64,000 nucleotides of DNA, from assembly GCA_039976075.1 (NCBI GenBank), contig JBDWFY010000022.1, forward strand, positions 620,001 through 684,000, given 5' to 3'. The stretch's first letter is position 1; each line of letters starts with the position of its first letter. The notes below the pieces were generated by a model. It was not told the origin of the DNA and searched no databases. It saw nothing but the letters and a program-made list of their open reading frames with translations. This document shows positions 17,724-27,121 of this stretch, piece by piece. The translations under genes were made by a program, and so were the position numbers. Source of the DNA: JBDWFY01 sp039976075 (GTDB lineage Bacteria; Pseudomonadota; Alphaproteobacteria; Rhizobiales; Stappiaceae).

Positions 17724-18737
17724 TTGCTGGCTGAAAGCGACTATCTCATTCAGGTACGCGCCATGCGCGGAATTGACAGCTACCTGGCTGCGCACGGAAT
17801 TTCGTTCGAGAAACTCCTGGCGAAGAACGGCATGGAAAATGTCAATTTTGATACGATGTCGAGTTATGTGTCGCTTTCCCGTTTTGCCGACCTCTTGGCG
17901 CATGCATCAGATCAGCTAAACGACGATCAGTTCGCGCTGAAAGCGAGTGTTGCACACCCTGCCGAGGGTCTGAGTGCATCGGCATTGTGTTCCACCTATG
18001 CGCCGACGATCGAGGAAGCGATCAGATCGTTTGTTGACTATGCTCCGGTATATATCGATCTGGCCGCGTTGAGATTGGTCGAGACTGCCGGCGAGGCGGC
18101 GATTGAGCTGCGGCTTCCATCGATAATCGCCCACAAAGATCAGCTGTCGGATCGCCTGGTGGTCAATGCGGTCAACCGATTGCGTGCTCATCTGGGGGAG
18201 GACTGGAAGCCTGAACGTGTCGATTTGCAGCGTAAAGTACCTGCCGATCAATCACTTTACAGACGTCACATCTGCAAGGATTGCCGATTTGACAGCCCAG
18301 CGAATTTTATTCGCTTTAAACCTGATACCTTGCTGCGAACCAACCCGTATCACGATGCCGAGCTCTATGAAGCACTGGCTGAATTGAACAAACGGCTGCT
18401 GAGTGAGCGCCGGAAAGTCAGTGGCACCATTCAACGTGTGATAGAAGAGATCACGGCAAAACTGCCGCAAGGAGACTATTCAATCATTTCAGTTGCAAAA
18501 CTATGCAATATGAGTGTTCGTGGCCTTCAGAGGCATTTATCAGAAAGTGGCACAAGTTTTGTTGAAATAGTTGATGAGACTAAAAAAGAAATATCAATTA
18601 ATTATATTAGAAACACGAAATTATCTATATCAGAAATATCGTATCTTACTGGCTTTTCCACTGTTGGTAACTTCACCAGAGCGACGAAACGTTGGTTTGG
18701 CTTTTCTCCTACTGAGTTGCGAAGAAATAAAATGTGA
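17724..18737 (+). CDS. AraC family transcriptional regulator
   Basis: A regulator of about 337 residues. The N-terminal two-thirds match the Arabinose_bd-type ligand domain found in OruR/ArgR-like AraC proteins (IDSYLAAHGISFEKLLAKNG ... LRLPSIIAHKDQLSDRLV). The C-terminal double HTH contains YSIISVAKLCNMSVRGLQRH and LSISEISYLTGFSTVGNFTR followed by ATKRWFGFSPTELRR. TTG at 17724 is chosen because GGAGG lies 8 nt upstream; the frame is open to an ATG at 17637 without a good ribosome-binding site. The last part (about 18570-18640) is much more AT-rich than the rest. No neighbouring target gene is obvious. Confidence 0.82.
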   Translation: MLAESDYLIQVRAMRGIDSYLAAHGISFEKLLAKNGMENVNFDTMSSYVSLSRFADLLAHASDQLNDDQFALKASVAHPAEGLSASALCSTYAPTIEEAIRSFVDYAPVYIDLAALRLVETAGEAAIELRLPSIIAHKDQLSDRLVVNAVNRLRAHLGEDWKPERVDLQRKVPADQSLYRRHICKDCRFDSPANFIRFKPDTLLRTNPYHDAELYEALAELNKRLLSERRKVSGTIQRVIEEITAKLPQGDYSIISVAKLCNMSVRGLQRHLSESGTSFVEIVDETKKEISINYIRNTKLSISEISYLTGFSTVGNFTRATKRWFGFSPTELRRNKM

Positions 18738-19049
18738 ATATTATTTTGATCGCTGACGCAGCGATATTATTACGCTACAATCTAAACTTGAAGCAAATGG
18801 CGTTTGAAGCAAAATATATGGCGTCCTGAGCTAAGCGCAGCAATCAAGGGAAATGGCATAACTTCCGTAAGGTCGTCTTTAATTGTTTACGATCAATAAT
18901 AAGAAAACCGCTGATCATAACAAAGATCCAAACTGGAGCGTAACAGCCCCAAAACTGGACATGCAGTAAATAGGTGAAACGGTACACATCCCATTGGAGG
19001 GGAAGGGTGTGCACAAAAAATTCTTCTGACCGGAAAGTGTTCCTCAGGA
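18738..19049. other. Intergenic region before the MerR gene
   Basis: About 310 bases without a convincing gene. A 78-codon minus-strand frame crosses it (18844-19080) but overlaps the MerR start and has no ribosome-binding site, so it is not called. No repeat or terminator is clear. Confidence 0.4.
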
Positions 19050-19535
19050 ATGATGATTCGGGTAGAAAGATCAAAAACAAACGGCAAGATGGTAATAATG
19101 AACGCAGCTCCCAATAAACTCAATGCCGCTCCTGACATAGCAGGACCAATCACCGGCAACGCCGATGACGAGACGCTGAAGTCCATCGCGGATATGGCGG
19201 ATCATTTCGATGTTACCTTGCGCACACTTCGCTTTTACGAAGAGAAAGGCTTGCTTGCGCCGGTGCGAAAAGGAACGCGCCGTTTTTACAGACAACGCGA
19301 CATCGACCGCATGCGCGTGATACTTCAGTCCAAGCGCATAGGATTGACACTGGCGGAAATACGACGGGTAATCGGCCTGTTGGAAGGCAGCTCTCCGCGT
19401 GACGACCAGTTGGCGGAATTGCACACCATTTGCTCTTCGCAAACAGATCTGTTGCGCGAACAATACGAACAGGTTCGCCAGCAGCTTGAGGAAGTGGAAC
19501 AGGTCGTTTCCCAGCTCAAGGACCTAGGAAGCTAA
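19050..19535 (+). CDS. MerR family transcriptional regulator
   Basis: A regulator of up to 161 residues. The MerR winged HTH is clear: IADMADHFDVTLRTLRFYEE, KGLLAPVRKGTRRFYRQRDI, then RMRVILQSKRIGLTLAEIRR. A C-terminal dimerisation coiled coil follows (LREQYEQVRQQLEEVEQVVS). No cysteine cluster for metal sensing is visible, so the effector is unknown. Start choice is uncertain: ATG 19050, 19089 and 19098 are in frame and none has a strong ribosome-binding site; homology starts well after all three. A terminator follows at 19566-19596. Confidence 0.85.
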   Translation: MMIRVERSKTNGKMVIMNAAPNKLNAAPDIAGPITGNADDETLKSIADMADHFDVTLRTLRFYEEKGLLAPVRKGTRRFYRQRDIDRMRVILQSKRIGLTLAEIRRVIGLLEGSSPRDDQLAELHTICSSQTDLLREQYEQVRQQLEEVEQVVSQLKDLGS

Positions 19536-19565
19536 GAGCACGGCGGAACGGAAATTGAAGACAAG

Positions 19566-19596
19566 CCGGGGCATATTGTTGCCCCGGTATTTTTTT
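19566..19596 (+). terminator. Rho-independent terminator, MerR gene / carA
   Basis: CCGGGGCA (19566-19573) pairs with TGCCCCGG (19580-19587) and is followed by TATTTTTTT. It lies between the convergent MerR and carA genes. Confidence 0.92.
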
Positions 19597-19618
19597 GGCA
19601 TTCGGATACGCGGGTTGA

Positions 19619-20839
19619 TCAGCTTACAGGATCTGCCTGCGGAAATTCTTCGACCAGCGGCAAGTTTTTCTTTTTCCGGATCAAATTCGTAAAACGTTTG
19701 AACAGGTAATGGCTATCACGCGGGCCGGGCGATGCTTCGGGATGATACTGAACCGAAAATACCGGCTTGCCTTTCACACTCAGTCCGCAATTGGATTGGT
19801 CGAACAGCGAGATATGCGTTTCCTCGACATTGTCCGGCAGAGAGGATCCATCAACAGCAAATCCATGGTTCATCGAGGTAATTTCGACTTTACCGGTCGT
19901 GTTGTCTCTCACCGGGTGATTGGCGCCATGATGTCCTTGATGCATTTTAACAGTCTTGGCACCCAGCGCCAGAGCCAGCATCTGATGCCCGAGGCATATA
20001 CCGAAAACCGGGATGTCCGCATCTATAACCTGGCGGATCCCATCCACTGCATAGTCTCCGGTGGCCGCGGGGTCTCCGGGTCCGTTTGACAGGAATACAC
20101 CGTCAGGATTCAGCGCCAGTATTTCGTTTCCGGTGGCGTTGGCCGGCAGGACTGAAACACGGCAGTCTGCATCTGTTAGCAATCGCAGGATGTTACGCTT
20201 TATCCCAAAATCCAGAGCCACGATATGAAACAGTCCGTCGTTCTTGGCGCTATGCCCCTCTGAAAGAGACCAGGTGGTCTCGTTCCAGTCAAACGGCTTG
20301 TCCGTTGTTACATGTGCGGCAAGATCCAGACCTTCGAGGTCCGGCACAGCAGCGGCCTGCCTTTTAAGTGCTTCGATGTCGAAATTACCCTCTGGGTCGT
20401 GGGCGATCACCGCATTCTGCATGCCCTGATTGCGAATAACGGCAGTCAAGGCCCGCGTATCCACTTGAGCGATACCGACAATGCCCAGTGTTTTCATCCA
20501 GTCATCCAGCTGACCGGTTGCACGAAAATTCGATGGCGTGGTGACATCTGCACGAAATACCGCACCCCTGACGCCTGTATTGTTGGACAAGTCGACTGTT
20601 TCTATATCGTCCTGATTGACGCCCACATTGCCTATATGAGGGAATGTGAAGGTGATGATCTGGCCGGCATAGGACGGGTCAGTCAGAATTTCCTCATATC
20701 CAGTGATGGCCGTGTTGAAACAGACTTCGCCCTCGGCTCGTCCGATTGCGCCCACACCTTGCCCCATGATGACAGTGCCATCTGCCAGAACAAGTGCAGC
20801 TGTTGGTTTTGGCGTGGACCAGCCGTCGGTGTTCGTCAT
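19619..20839 (-). CDS. carA: Carbamoyl-phosphate synthase small subunit
   Basis: A 406-residue glutamine amidotransferase subunit that supplies ammonia to CarB. The N-terminal CPSase small-chain domain includes ALVLADGTVIMGQGVGAIG and TAITGYEEILTDPSYAGQI. The class I amidotransferase domain has the nucleophile elbow PVFGICLGHQMLALALGAK and the His-Glu of YHPEASPGP. Two in-frame ATGs (20848 and 20839) lie close together; I use 20839 (MTNTDGWSTPKP). The frame remains open to 20971 with a leader lacking homology. It is divergent from the yqeY-like gene. Confidence 0.96.
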   Translation of the reverse strand: MTNTDGWSTPKPTAALVLADGTVIMGQGVGAIGRAEGEVCFNTAITGYEEILTDPSYAGQIITFTFPHIGNVGVNQDDIETVDLSNNTGVRGAVFRADVTTPSNFRATGQLDDWMKTLGIVGIAQVDTRALTAVIRNQGMQNAVIAHDPEGNFDIEALKRQAAAVPDLEGLDLAAHVTTDKPFDWNETTWSLSEGHSAKNDGLFHIVALDFGIKRNILRLLTDADCRVSVLPANATGNEILALNPDGVFLSNGPGDPAATGDYAVDGIRQVIDADIPVFGICLGHQMLALALGAKTVKMHQGHHGANHPVRDNTTGKVEITSMNHGFAVDGSSLPDNVEETHISLFDQSNCGLSVKGKPVFSVQYHPEASPGPRDSHYLFKRFTNLIRKKKNLPLVEEFPQADPVS

Positions 20840-21198
20840 GTCTTGCATTCTCAATCCGGTTGATGACATCATGCTACTTCGCACCGATTCAATGGCCGTT
20901 GATTCTCGGACCGCTCGGAGCGTTGCATACAGGTCGCAGAGACTAGGAGATCGAATGGCTTTGGTCAACATGCGTGACTGTACAATTAGTGCTGAAAAAT
21001 CAAATGCTTGTAGAATTATAAAGTTGCGTGGTAATGTCGCGACCGATATTGTTTGGTTAATGATCGTTCGGTGACGCCACTATGTTACTGACTGAATACG
21101 TGCCATTCGCGGTAAAAAATAGTAAAACAAATTTTGGGGAAAGATTGTTTTGCGGGGATCAATGACCTTCGACTACTATGTCAGTGAGGGTACGGTAT
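20840..21198. other. Divergent intergenic region, carA / yqeY-like
   Basis: About 360 bases. The carA frame is open through the left third, but this is taken as leader, not protein. The right part is AT-rich and must hold promoters in both directions. No attenuator hairpin or riboswitch could be recognised. Confidence 0.4.
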
Positions 21199-21654
21199 AT
21201 GCGTGAGCATATTCATGCTGAACTGAAAGCGGCTATTCAGAACAAGCAAAAGCGAAAAACTGCTATGCTCCGCTTGATTTTGACTGCGCTAGATGACCGG
21301 GTGCTTGCCGCCCGCAAACAGGGCAAAGATGGCCTTTCCGATCATGAAGTAAAAGAGATGCTGTACAAGATGATCAGTCAGCGCGAGCATTCGGCGCGCG
21401 CTTATGACGAAGCTGGTCAAATTGATCTTGCTCAGCAGGAACGGGAAGAGATTGATGTGATCTCTGCGCTGATGCCGAAGCAGTTGGATGCCGAGCAAGT
21501 CCGCTCAGCATGCAGAAATGTTATCGATGAATTAGGCGCTGAGGGGCTTCGTGACATAGGGAAAGCCATGAATGCGCTCAAGCAACGTTACGACGGCCAA
21601 ATGGATTTCGGCCGTGCAAGTGGGGTTGTAAAAGATATGCTTCGTTGCGATTGA
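21199..21654 (+). CDS. GatB/YqeY domain-containing protein
   Basis: A 151-residue protein matching the YqeY family, which shares the C-terminal helical domain of the GatB amidotransferase subunit but has no catalytic domain. It starts MREHIHAELKAAIQNKQKRK and contains LRLILTALDDRVLAARKQGK. ATG 21199 is used rather than the in-frame ATG at 21178 since family members start at MR(E/D). It lies upstream of dnaG on the same strand, the usual Rhizobiales arrangement. A role in tRNA-linked amidation is suggested by the family but not shown. Confidence 0.9.
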   Translation: MREHIHAELKAAIQNKQKRKTAMLRLILTALDDRVLAARKQGKDGLSDHEVKEMLYKMISQREHSARAYDEAGQIDLAQQEREEIDVISALMPKQLDAEQVRSACRNVIDELGAEGLRDIGKAMNALKQRYDGQMDFGRASGVVKDMLRCD

Positions 21655-21769
21655 TCGCGACGGCGTTTGCAACTGAAACCAAGTGTGCGTTGTGGGGTGT
21701 GTTTGCCTTGTGATGCCCGCACACAGTTTCAACTTTCAATAGTGATAGAAGATAACCTGGACTTGCCGA

Positions 21770-21824
21770 GCCTGGCATTCTCGCCCTAGTATTACGCAGG
21801 TCTGACTGCCGCAGGTTGCCAGGC
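21770..21824. other. Long-range hairpin upstream of dnaG
   Basis: GCCTGGCA (21770-21777) and TGCCAGGC (21817-21824) are perfect reverse complements 39 nt apart in the 222-bp gap between the yqeY-like gene and dnaG. It has no T-run after it. It could be a leader structure of dnaG or chance. Confidence 0.3.
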
Positions 21825-21876
21825 TGAAACAGGTTCTGCGAACCGCTCCATGTGCCCGTCGGATTGTTAATTTACC

Positions 21877-23847
21877 ATGCGATTTTCGCCCTCGTTTCTG
21901 GAAGAAATCAGGTCTCGATTGAATTTATCGGACATCGTAGGGCGACATGTCACCTGGGATCGACGCAAGACGCAGCCCAGCAAGCAGGACTACTGGGCTT
22001 GTTGCCCCTTTCATCAGGAAAAGACGCCGAGTTTTCACGTTGATGACAGGCGGGAACGATATAAGTGCTTCAGTTGCGGCGCCTCTGGCGATCATTTCCG
22101 TTTTCTGACTGACAAAGAAGGTTTGACGTTTCCCGAAGCCGTCGAGCAACTGGCCGGAGAGGCAGGTGTTGCGTTGCCGGCGCCGGATCCGCAATACCAG
22201 GCCCGGGAAAGAAAACGGGCAAGTCTTGTCGAAATCTGCGAGATGGCCTGCCGGTATTTCGAAAATGAATTGAAACTGCCCGGTAGCGCTGATGCTCGCG
22301 CCTATTTGAACAAACGGGGACTGAGCAAGGAAACGCTTTCGGAATTTCGCTTCGGCTTCGCACCCAACAGTCGGGACGGCCTCAAACGCCATCTGGTTGG
22401 AAAAGGGGTTGAGGAGGCGGCGATGCTCGAGGCGGGGCTCATTGGGCGTCCTGAAGATGGTCGGCCCAGTTATGACCGGTTCCGGAACCGGATCATAATT
22501 CCGATCCAGGATGACAGAGGCAGGGTTGTTGCTTTTGGTGGACGAGCGTTGGATCCGGACGGGCAACCCAAGTACCTCAATTCACCTGAAACGCCGCTTT
22601 TTCACAAACGTCATATGCTGTTCAACCTCCACAGAGCGCGCCAGCCGGCGTTCGACAGTCAGGCGGCGATCGTCGTGGAAGGCTACATGGATGCCATTGC
22701 CATCTGGCAGGCGGGTATCAAACATGTCGTAGCGGCTCTTGGCACGGCGTTTACGGAAGAGCAGATTGCACGTATGTGGCGTCTTGCTCCCGAACCGATC
22801 GTTTGTTTTGATGGGGACAGTGCGGGCACAAAAGCAGCCCACCGGGCTGTCGACAGGATCCTGCCGGTGCTCAAGAGCGGCTACTCGTTCGGGTTTGTGT
22901 TTTTGCCCACCGGCAAGGATCCGGATGACCTGATTCAGTCTGGAGGACGTCAGGGGCTGCTGTCGGAAATTGATAGATCCGTCGCGTTATCCGATGTCGT
23001 TTGGGAACGGGAGACGCTCTCAGCCAAAGTCGATACACCGGAACGCAAGGCGGCTCTGGAGAAAAGCCTTGATGACCTGATTTTCACGATCAAGGACGAC
23101 CGGGTTCGTCGTCGGTATCAGTTGGCGATCCGTTTGCGGCTGTCCAATTTCTTTTGGGAGCATGAGCGAGCAAATCGGAAATCCAGCGGGGGAGGCGGAT
23201 TTGCCAAGCAATCGGACGACCCTGGCGGAAAGCGCGTTGAAGCGCCGTCGAGTGAGCTTTTCGGGTTGGAACGCACAATTTGCGCGCTCTTTGTAAAAAA
23301 TATCGAATTTCTCGATCGTCACATCGAACGCATCATCCAAGTGCAATTCGTGGACGAGTTGCACCAGCGCTTCAAAGTGGAATTATGCCGGATCGCGACC
23401 GAATTGGCGGACGACCAGGTTGTGAGTTTTTTCGATCGTCTGGATAGTCGGTTTTACCTGATCCTCGGTGAGGTGCTTGGGGAGAACGGTGATGAGGCCC
23501 GCGGGACGGTTCCAGAGCGTCGGGATCGCTTTTCGCACCTGCTGCAGCGTCTGCCGGTTCTGACCTGCGATCCTGGAGATGATTTCATCGAAACGCTGTT
23601 CTTGCACTTTCTGGATAAGCTGGAGCTGCGCAGCCTCGAGCAGGAGGTAGAAGATGAATTGTCGTCGAACAGCACCGAGATAGAGCAGGATGACTGGCTT
23701 CGTATTCAGGCCCTGTCGCAGGAAGTGGCGCGCAGGCGCGATGATTACCTGCAACGCGAGCACGATCTTGCTGAACAGGCCAAGCAAATTCGCAAGGGAT
23801 TCGACGGTCACGAAAAGCGTGAGGCGTTGGTTCAGGGAAGTGCCTGA
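21877..23847 (+). CDS. dnaG: DNA primase
   Basis: A 656-residue replicative primase that lays RNA primers at the fork. The N-terminal zinc finger is complete: Cys43, His46, Cys64, Cys67 (CCPFH...YKCFSCGASGD). The catalytic core has the RNAP-basic motif region FGGRALDPDGQPKYLNSPET and the Toprim acidic motif VVEGYMDAIA (Glu268), followed by VCFDGDSAGTKAA. The C-terminal helicase-binding region is less conserved and partly acidic. The gene lies between the yqeY-like gene and rpoD, a macromolecular-synthesis arrangement. Confidence 0.97.
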   Translation: MRFSPSFLEEIRSRLNLSDIVGRHVTWDRRKTQPSKQDYWACCPFHQEKTPSFHVDDRRERYKCFSCGASGDHFRFLTDKEGLTFPEAVEQLAGEAGVALPAPDPQYQARERKRASLVEICEMACRYFENELKLPGSADARAYLNKRGLSKETLSEFRFGFAPNSRDGLKRHLVGKGVEEAAMLEAGLIGRPEDGRPSYDRFRNRIIIPIQDDRGRVVAFGGRALDPDGQPKYLNSPETPLFHKRHMLFNLHRARQPAFDSQAAIVVEGYMDAIAIWQAGIKHVVAALGTAFTEEQIARMWRLAPEPIVCFDGDSAGTKAAHRAVDRILPVLKSGYSFGFVFLPTGKDPDDLIQSGGRQGLLSEIDRSVALSDVVWERETLSAKVDTPERKAALEKSLDDLIFTIKDDRVRRRYQLAIRLRLSNFFWEHERANRKSSGGGGFAKQSDDPGGKRVEAPSSELFGLERTICALFVKNIEFLDRHIERIIQVQFVDELHQRFKVELCRIATELADDQVVSFFDRLDSRFYLILGEVLGENGDEARGTVPERRDRFSHLLQRLPVLTCDPGDDFIETLFLHFLDKLELRSLEQEVEDELSSNSTEIEQDDWLRIQALSQEVARRRDDYLQREHDLAEQAKQIRKGFDGHEKREALVQGSA

Positions 23848-24342
23848 GATCAAAAATGCACTTTGCGCACACCTGTTGCAATAATGTCTTTTTTAATGCG
23901 AGCGGCTCTCAAAACATTTCCTAACCGGTCAAAGTTAAAGAATTGACGGTGCACATGCATTGTTGAATTTCGCATATTTTTGCTTGACCGAATCAAAATA
24001 GACTTGCGAATCGCTGAAAGCAGGCTAAATACAGTCCTTGATGCAGCACACAGCGCCCTATGTTGGCGACTCGAGCAAACGAACGCTGCCGACATCCCAA
24101 TATTTTTGGCCGCAATGGATCGCGGACAGGATCCCTGTGGTTGAAGCAATCTTTCATGCGCGACCGTGTAGGAGACAGCACGGGCACGATCACTGATATG
24201 TAAGTTAATCGGGACTTAAGACACTGACGGGTATTACGTCAAATAATCAAATGCAGGTGGACCTATCAGGAATCCGCCACATATTCGAAGCGTATGGATT
24301 GTGCATGACGCTGGCTCATACCAGCGGCTCTGGAGACATGGC
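23848..24342. other. Upstream region of rpoD
   Basis: About 495 bases between dnaG and rpoD with no credible gene. It presumably holds the rpoD promoter(s). No terminator after dnaG with a clear T-run was found, so read-through from dnaG is possible. Confidence 0.45.
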
Positions 24343-26421
24343 ATGGTGACAAAGGCTACCCAAGCGGAAGAAGCCCAAGAGACGACGACGGAAGGCCAGG
24401 ATGGTCCGTTGCTCGATCTCTCCGACGCTGCCGTTAAAAAAATGATCAAGGCTGCGAAGAAACGCGGCTTTGTAACCTACGAAGAATTGAACACTGTTCT
24501 TCCCTCTGCCCAGGTCAGTTCCGAGCAGATCGAAGACATTATGTCGATGTTGTCGGACATGGGCATTAATGTGATCGATCAGGAAGAAGCAGAAGAAGAA
24601 TCCGAAGGTGGAGACCTGGTTGAGGTCTCGAAAGCCGGAACGGCGGTCACCAAAACCACGACGACCAAAGAGCCGGCTGACAGAACAGACGATCCTGTGC
24701 GGATGTATCTGCGCGAAATGGGGTCAGTTGAGTTGCTTTCTCGTGAAGGCGAGATTGCGATTGCCAAACGGATAGAGGCCGGCCGGGAAGCGATGATCGC
24801 CGGCTTGTGCGAAAGTCCGCTGACGTTCCAGGCGATTATTATCTGGCGCGATGAATTGAACGAAGGCAGCGTCCTGCTTCGCGATATCATCGATCTGGAA
24901 GCCACATATGCGGACCCTGAAGGAAAAGCCGAGGCCGAAGGGCTGAATGGCGAAGAAAATGCTGAAGGCAATGTAGGAGGCGAAGCTTCCGCTATACCCG
25001 CGCCCGCAGCACCAGGTCCGGTTGTTGTCAAACCGGAAGAAAAAACCGAAGCACCGACGACCCGCGGCGATAACGACAATGCAGGCCAACCGGCATCCGG
25101 TGAAACCGAGGGCGAAGGGGAAGACGACGACGACTCCGATGAATATGAGGCAAATATGTCGCTATCCGCTATGGAAGCGGAATTAAAGCCCAAGGTTCTG
25201 GAGACGTTTGACCGGATTGCTGATGAGTATAAAAAACTCCGCCGGCTGCAGGATCAGCTCGTTGAGAACAAGCTCGCCAACAAAACATTGTCACCTTCTC
25301 AAGAGCGCCGGTACAAGAAACTCAAAGAAGAGATCGTTATTGACGTCAAGAGCCTGTCGCTCAATCAAAATCGTATCGATGCGCTCGTGGCTCAGCTCTA
25401 TGACATCAACAAACGATTGATGGGCTATGAAGGACGTCTTCTGAGGCTGTCGGAGTCCTACGGTGTGGATCGTGGCGATTTCCTCAAGCAGTATCAGCGC
25501 GCGGAGCTTGATCCGAACTGGATTCGCAAGGTTGCGAGCCTGTCTTCCAGAGGATGGAAGAACTTTGTCGCAACCGAAAAAGAGACGATCCGCGAACTGC
25601 GCCAGGAAATCCAGACGCTGGCAACGGAAACCGGGCTGGAAATTACCGAATTCCGGAAAATCGTTTCCATGGTGCAAAAGGGCGAAAAAGAAGCCCGGAT
25701 TGCCAAAAAGGAGATGGTTGAAGCAAACCTGCGCCTCGTGATCTCCATTGCCAAGAAATACACCAATCGTGGTCTTCAGTTCCTGGATCTCATCCAGGAA
25801 GGCAATATCGGGTTGATGAAAGCGGTTGATAAGTTTGAATATCGTCGCGGCTATAAATTCTCGACCTATGCAACGTGGTGGATCCGTCAGGCTATCACCC
25901 GGTCGATTGCCGATCAGGCGCGCACGATTCGTATTCCGGTCCACATGATTGAGACGATCAACAAGATTGTCCGGACATCACGCCAGATGCTGCACGAAAT
26001 CGGCCGGGAGCCGACACCCGAGGAACTGGCGGAAAAACTGCAGATGCCACTTGAAAAAGTGCGCAAGGTTTTGAAAATCGCCAAGGAGCCGATCTCCCTT
26101 GAAACACCTATCGGCGATGAGGAAGACAGCCATCTGGGCGATTTCATTGAGGACAAGAATGCGATTCTGCCGATTGATGCAGCAATCCAGTCCAACCTTC
26201 GTGAAACCACGACCCGCGTGCTGGCCTCTCTGACAGCGCGTGAGGAACGTGTTTTGAGAATGCGGTTCGGGATTGGTATGAATACCGATCATACGCTGGA
26301 AGAAGTGGGACAGCAGTTCTCAGTGACACGTGAGCGTATCCGGCAGATCGAAGCAAAAGCGCTTCGCAAGCTGAAGCATCCTTCGCGCAGTCGCAAACTG
26401 CGCAGCTTCCTGGACAGCTAG
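24343..26421 (+). CDS. rpoD: RNA polymerase sigma factor RpoD (primary sigma-70)
   Basis: A 692-residue housekeeping sigma factor. Region 1.1 lies at the N-terminus (VKKMIKAAKKRGFVTYEELN), region 1.2 at DPVRMYLREMGSVELLSREG, and then a long acidic, Pro/Ala-rich non-conserved insert. Regions 2.3-2.4, which melt and read the -10 box, contain YKFSTYATWWIRQAITRSIA. Region 4.2, which reads the -35 box, is EEVGQQFSVTRERIRQIEAK. ATG 24343 (MVTKATQAEEAQ) is used, with GGAG upstream. A strong terminator follows. Confidence 0.98.
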   Translation: MVTKATQAEEAQETTTEGQDGPLLDLSDAAVKKMIKAAKKRGFVTYEELNTVLPSAQVSSEQIEDIMSMLSDMGINVIDQEEAEEESEGGDLVEVSKAGTAVTKTTTTKEPADRTDDPVRMYLREMGSVELLSREGEIAIAKRIEAGREAMIAGLCESPLTFQAIIIWRDELNEGSVLLRDIIDLEATYADPEGKAEAEGLNGEENAEGNVGGEASAIPAPAAPGPVVVKPEEKTEAPTTRGDNDNAGQPASGETEGEGEDDDDSDEYEANMSLSAMEAELKPKVLETFDRIADEYKKLRRLQDQLVENKLANKTLSPSQERRYKKLKEEIVIDVKSLSLNQNRIDALVAQLYDINKRLMGYEGRLLRLSESYGVDRGDFLKQYQRAELDPNWIRKVASLSSRGWKNFVATEKETIRELRQEIQTLATETGLEITEFRKIVSMVQKGEKEARIAKKEMVEANLRLVISIAKKYTNRGLQFLDLIQEGNIGLMKAVDKFEYRRGYKFSTYATWWIRQAITRSIADQARTIRIPVHMIETINKIVRTSRQMLHEIGREPTPEELAEKLQMPLEKVRKVLKIAKEPISLETPIGDEEDSHLGDFIEDKNAILPIDAAIQSNLRETTTRVLASLTAREERVLRMRFGIGMNTDHTLEEVGQQFSVTRERIRQIEAKALRKLKHPSRSRKLRSFLDS

Positions 26422-26450
26422 GGGCTCTCCTGCTGTTTAAGAAATACAAA

Positions 26451-26479
26451 AAGCCGGGCTGAAACAGCCCGGCTTTTTT
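26451..26479 (+). terminator. Rho-independent terminator after rpoD
   Basis: AAGCCGGGCTG (26451-26461) and CAGCCCGGCTT (26465-26475) form a perfect 11-bp stem with an AAA loop and six T. Confidence 0.95.
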
Positions 26480-26644
26480 GCGTTCGTCGTTCGTATGAAA
26501 CACAAATGCTACAAATTACGTGGGAAGTGCAATCTTTTGGGGCAAAAGATTTTGTGATTGGCAGAGCTTTGGCTATCATCTGCTCGAATATTGAATTTAG
26601 ATGCGGTCGACCGGCGATTGACAAAACGCTACTGACGCGGGGTA

Positions 26645-27052
26645 TTGGACCAAGTGACTCCAGAAACAGACTTCAGTCTTATTGGCGGAACGCTGGACCA
26701 ATATGACTATCTTACCTTTGCCATTGGCATTGCTGCTCTTATTGCTTTTTTTGCAATCTTTATTTTCATTATCATGCTGCCGGGAAAAGTGGCGATACGG
26801 CGCAGCCACCCCCATGCAGAATCAGTAAAATTAATGGGCCTGATGGGCTTTCTGGCGGTTGTTCCGTGGATGCATGCGTTCATGTGGGCGTTCCATGATT
26901 CTCTGACGATAGACGTTCGAAGATTTCCCAAGGCCGAAAAAAAAGCCATAGAAGAAGAAATCAGACGCCTTAGGGGCGATGAGGACGTCGTTTCGGAACT
27001 TGAGATTGTCGATGATAAGGAACCGGAAAGCAGTGGCGATGCTAAGGCTTAA
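26645..27052 (+). CDS. DUF3302 (YiaW-like) inner-membrane protein
   Basis: A 135-residue membrane protein with two transmembrane segments (about residues 24-46 and 63-85) and a charged, coiled-coil-prone C-terminal tail rich in Glu, Lys and Asp. It matches DUF3302/YiaW. In E. coli, yiaW is paired with the HlyD-like gene yiaV, and here too it precedes an HlyD-family gene. The start is TTG at 26645, the only good choice before the conserved part; the ribosome-binding site is weak. It is the first gene of a likely three-gene operon with the adaptor and outer-membrane factor. Confidence 0.75.
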   Translation: MDQVTPETDFSLIGGTLDQYDYLTFAIGIAALIAFFAIFIFIIMLPGKVAIRRSHPHAESVKLMGLMGFLAVVPWMHAFMWAFHDSLTIDVRRFPKAEKKAIEEEIRRLRGDEDVVSELEIVDDKEPESSGDAKA

Positions 27053-27121
27053 TCCGACTTTTATTGACGTTAAATCGCGCTCTGCAAGCGCTGATGCCAA
27101 ATTTTTTGCGATGGAACCATC

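Noticed and set aside
18844..19080. 78-codon minus-strand frame with a hydrophobic stretch
   Set aside because: It overlaps the MerR start, has no ribosome-binding site, and its composition looks like chance translation of an AT-rich spacer.
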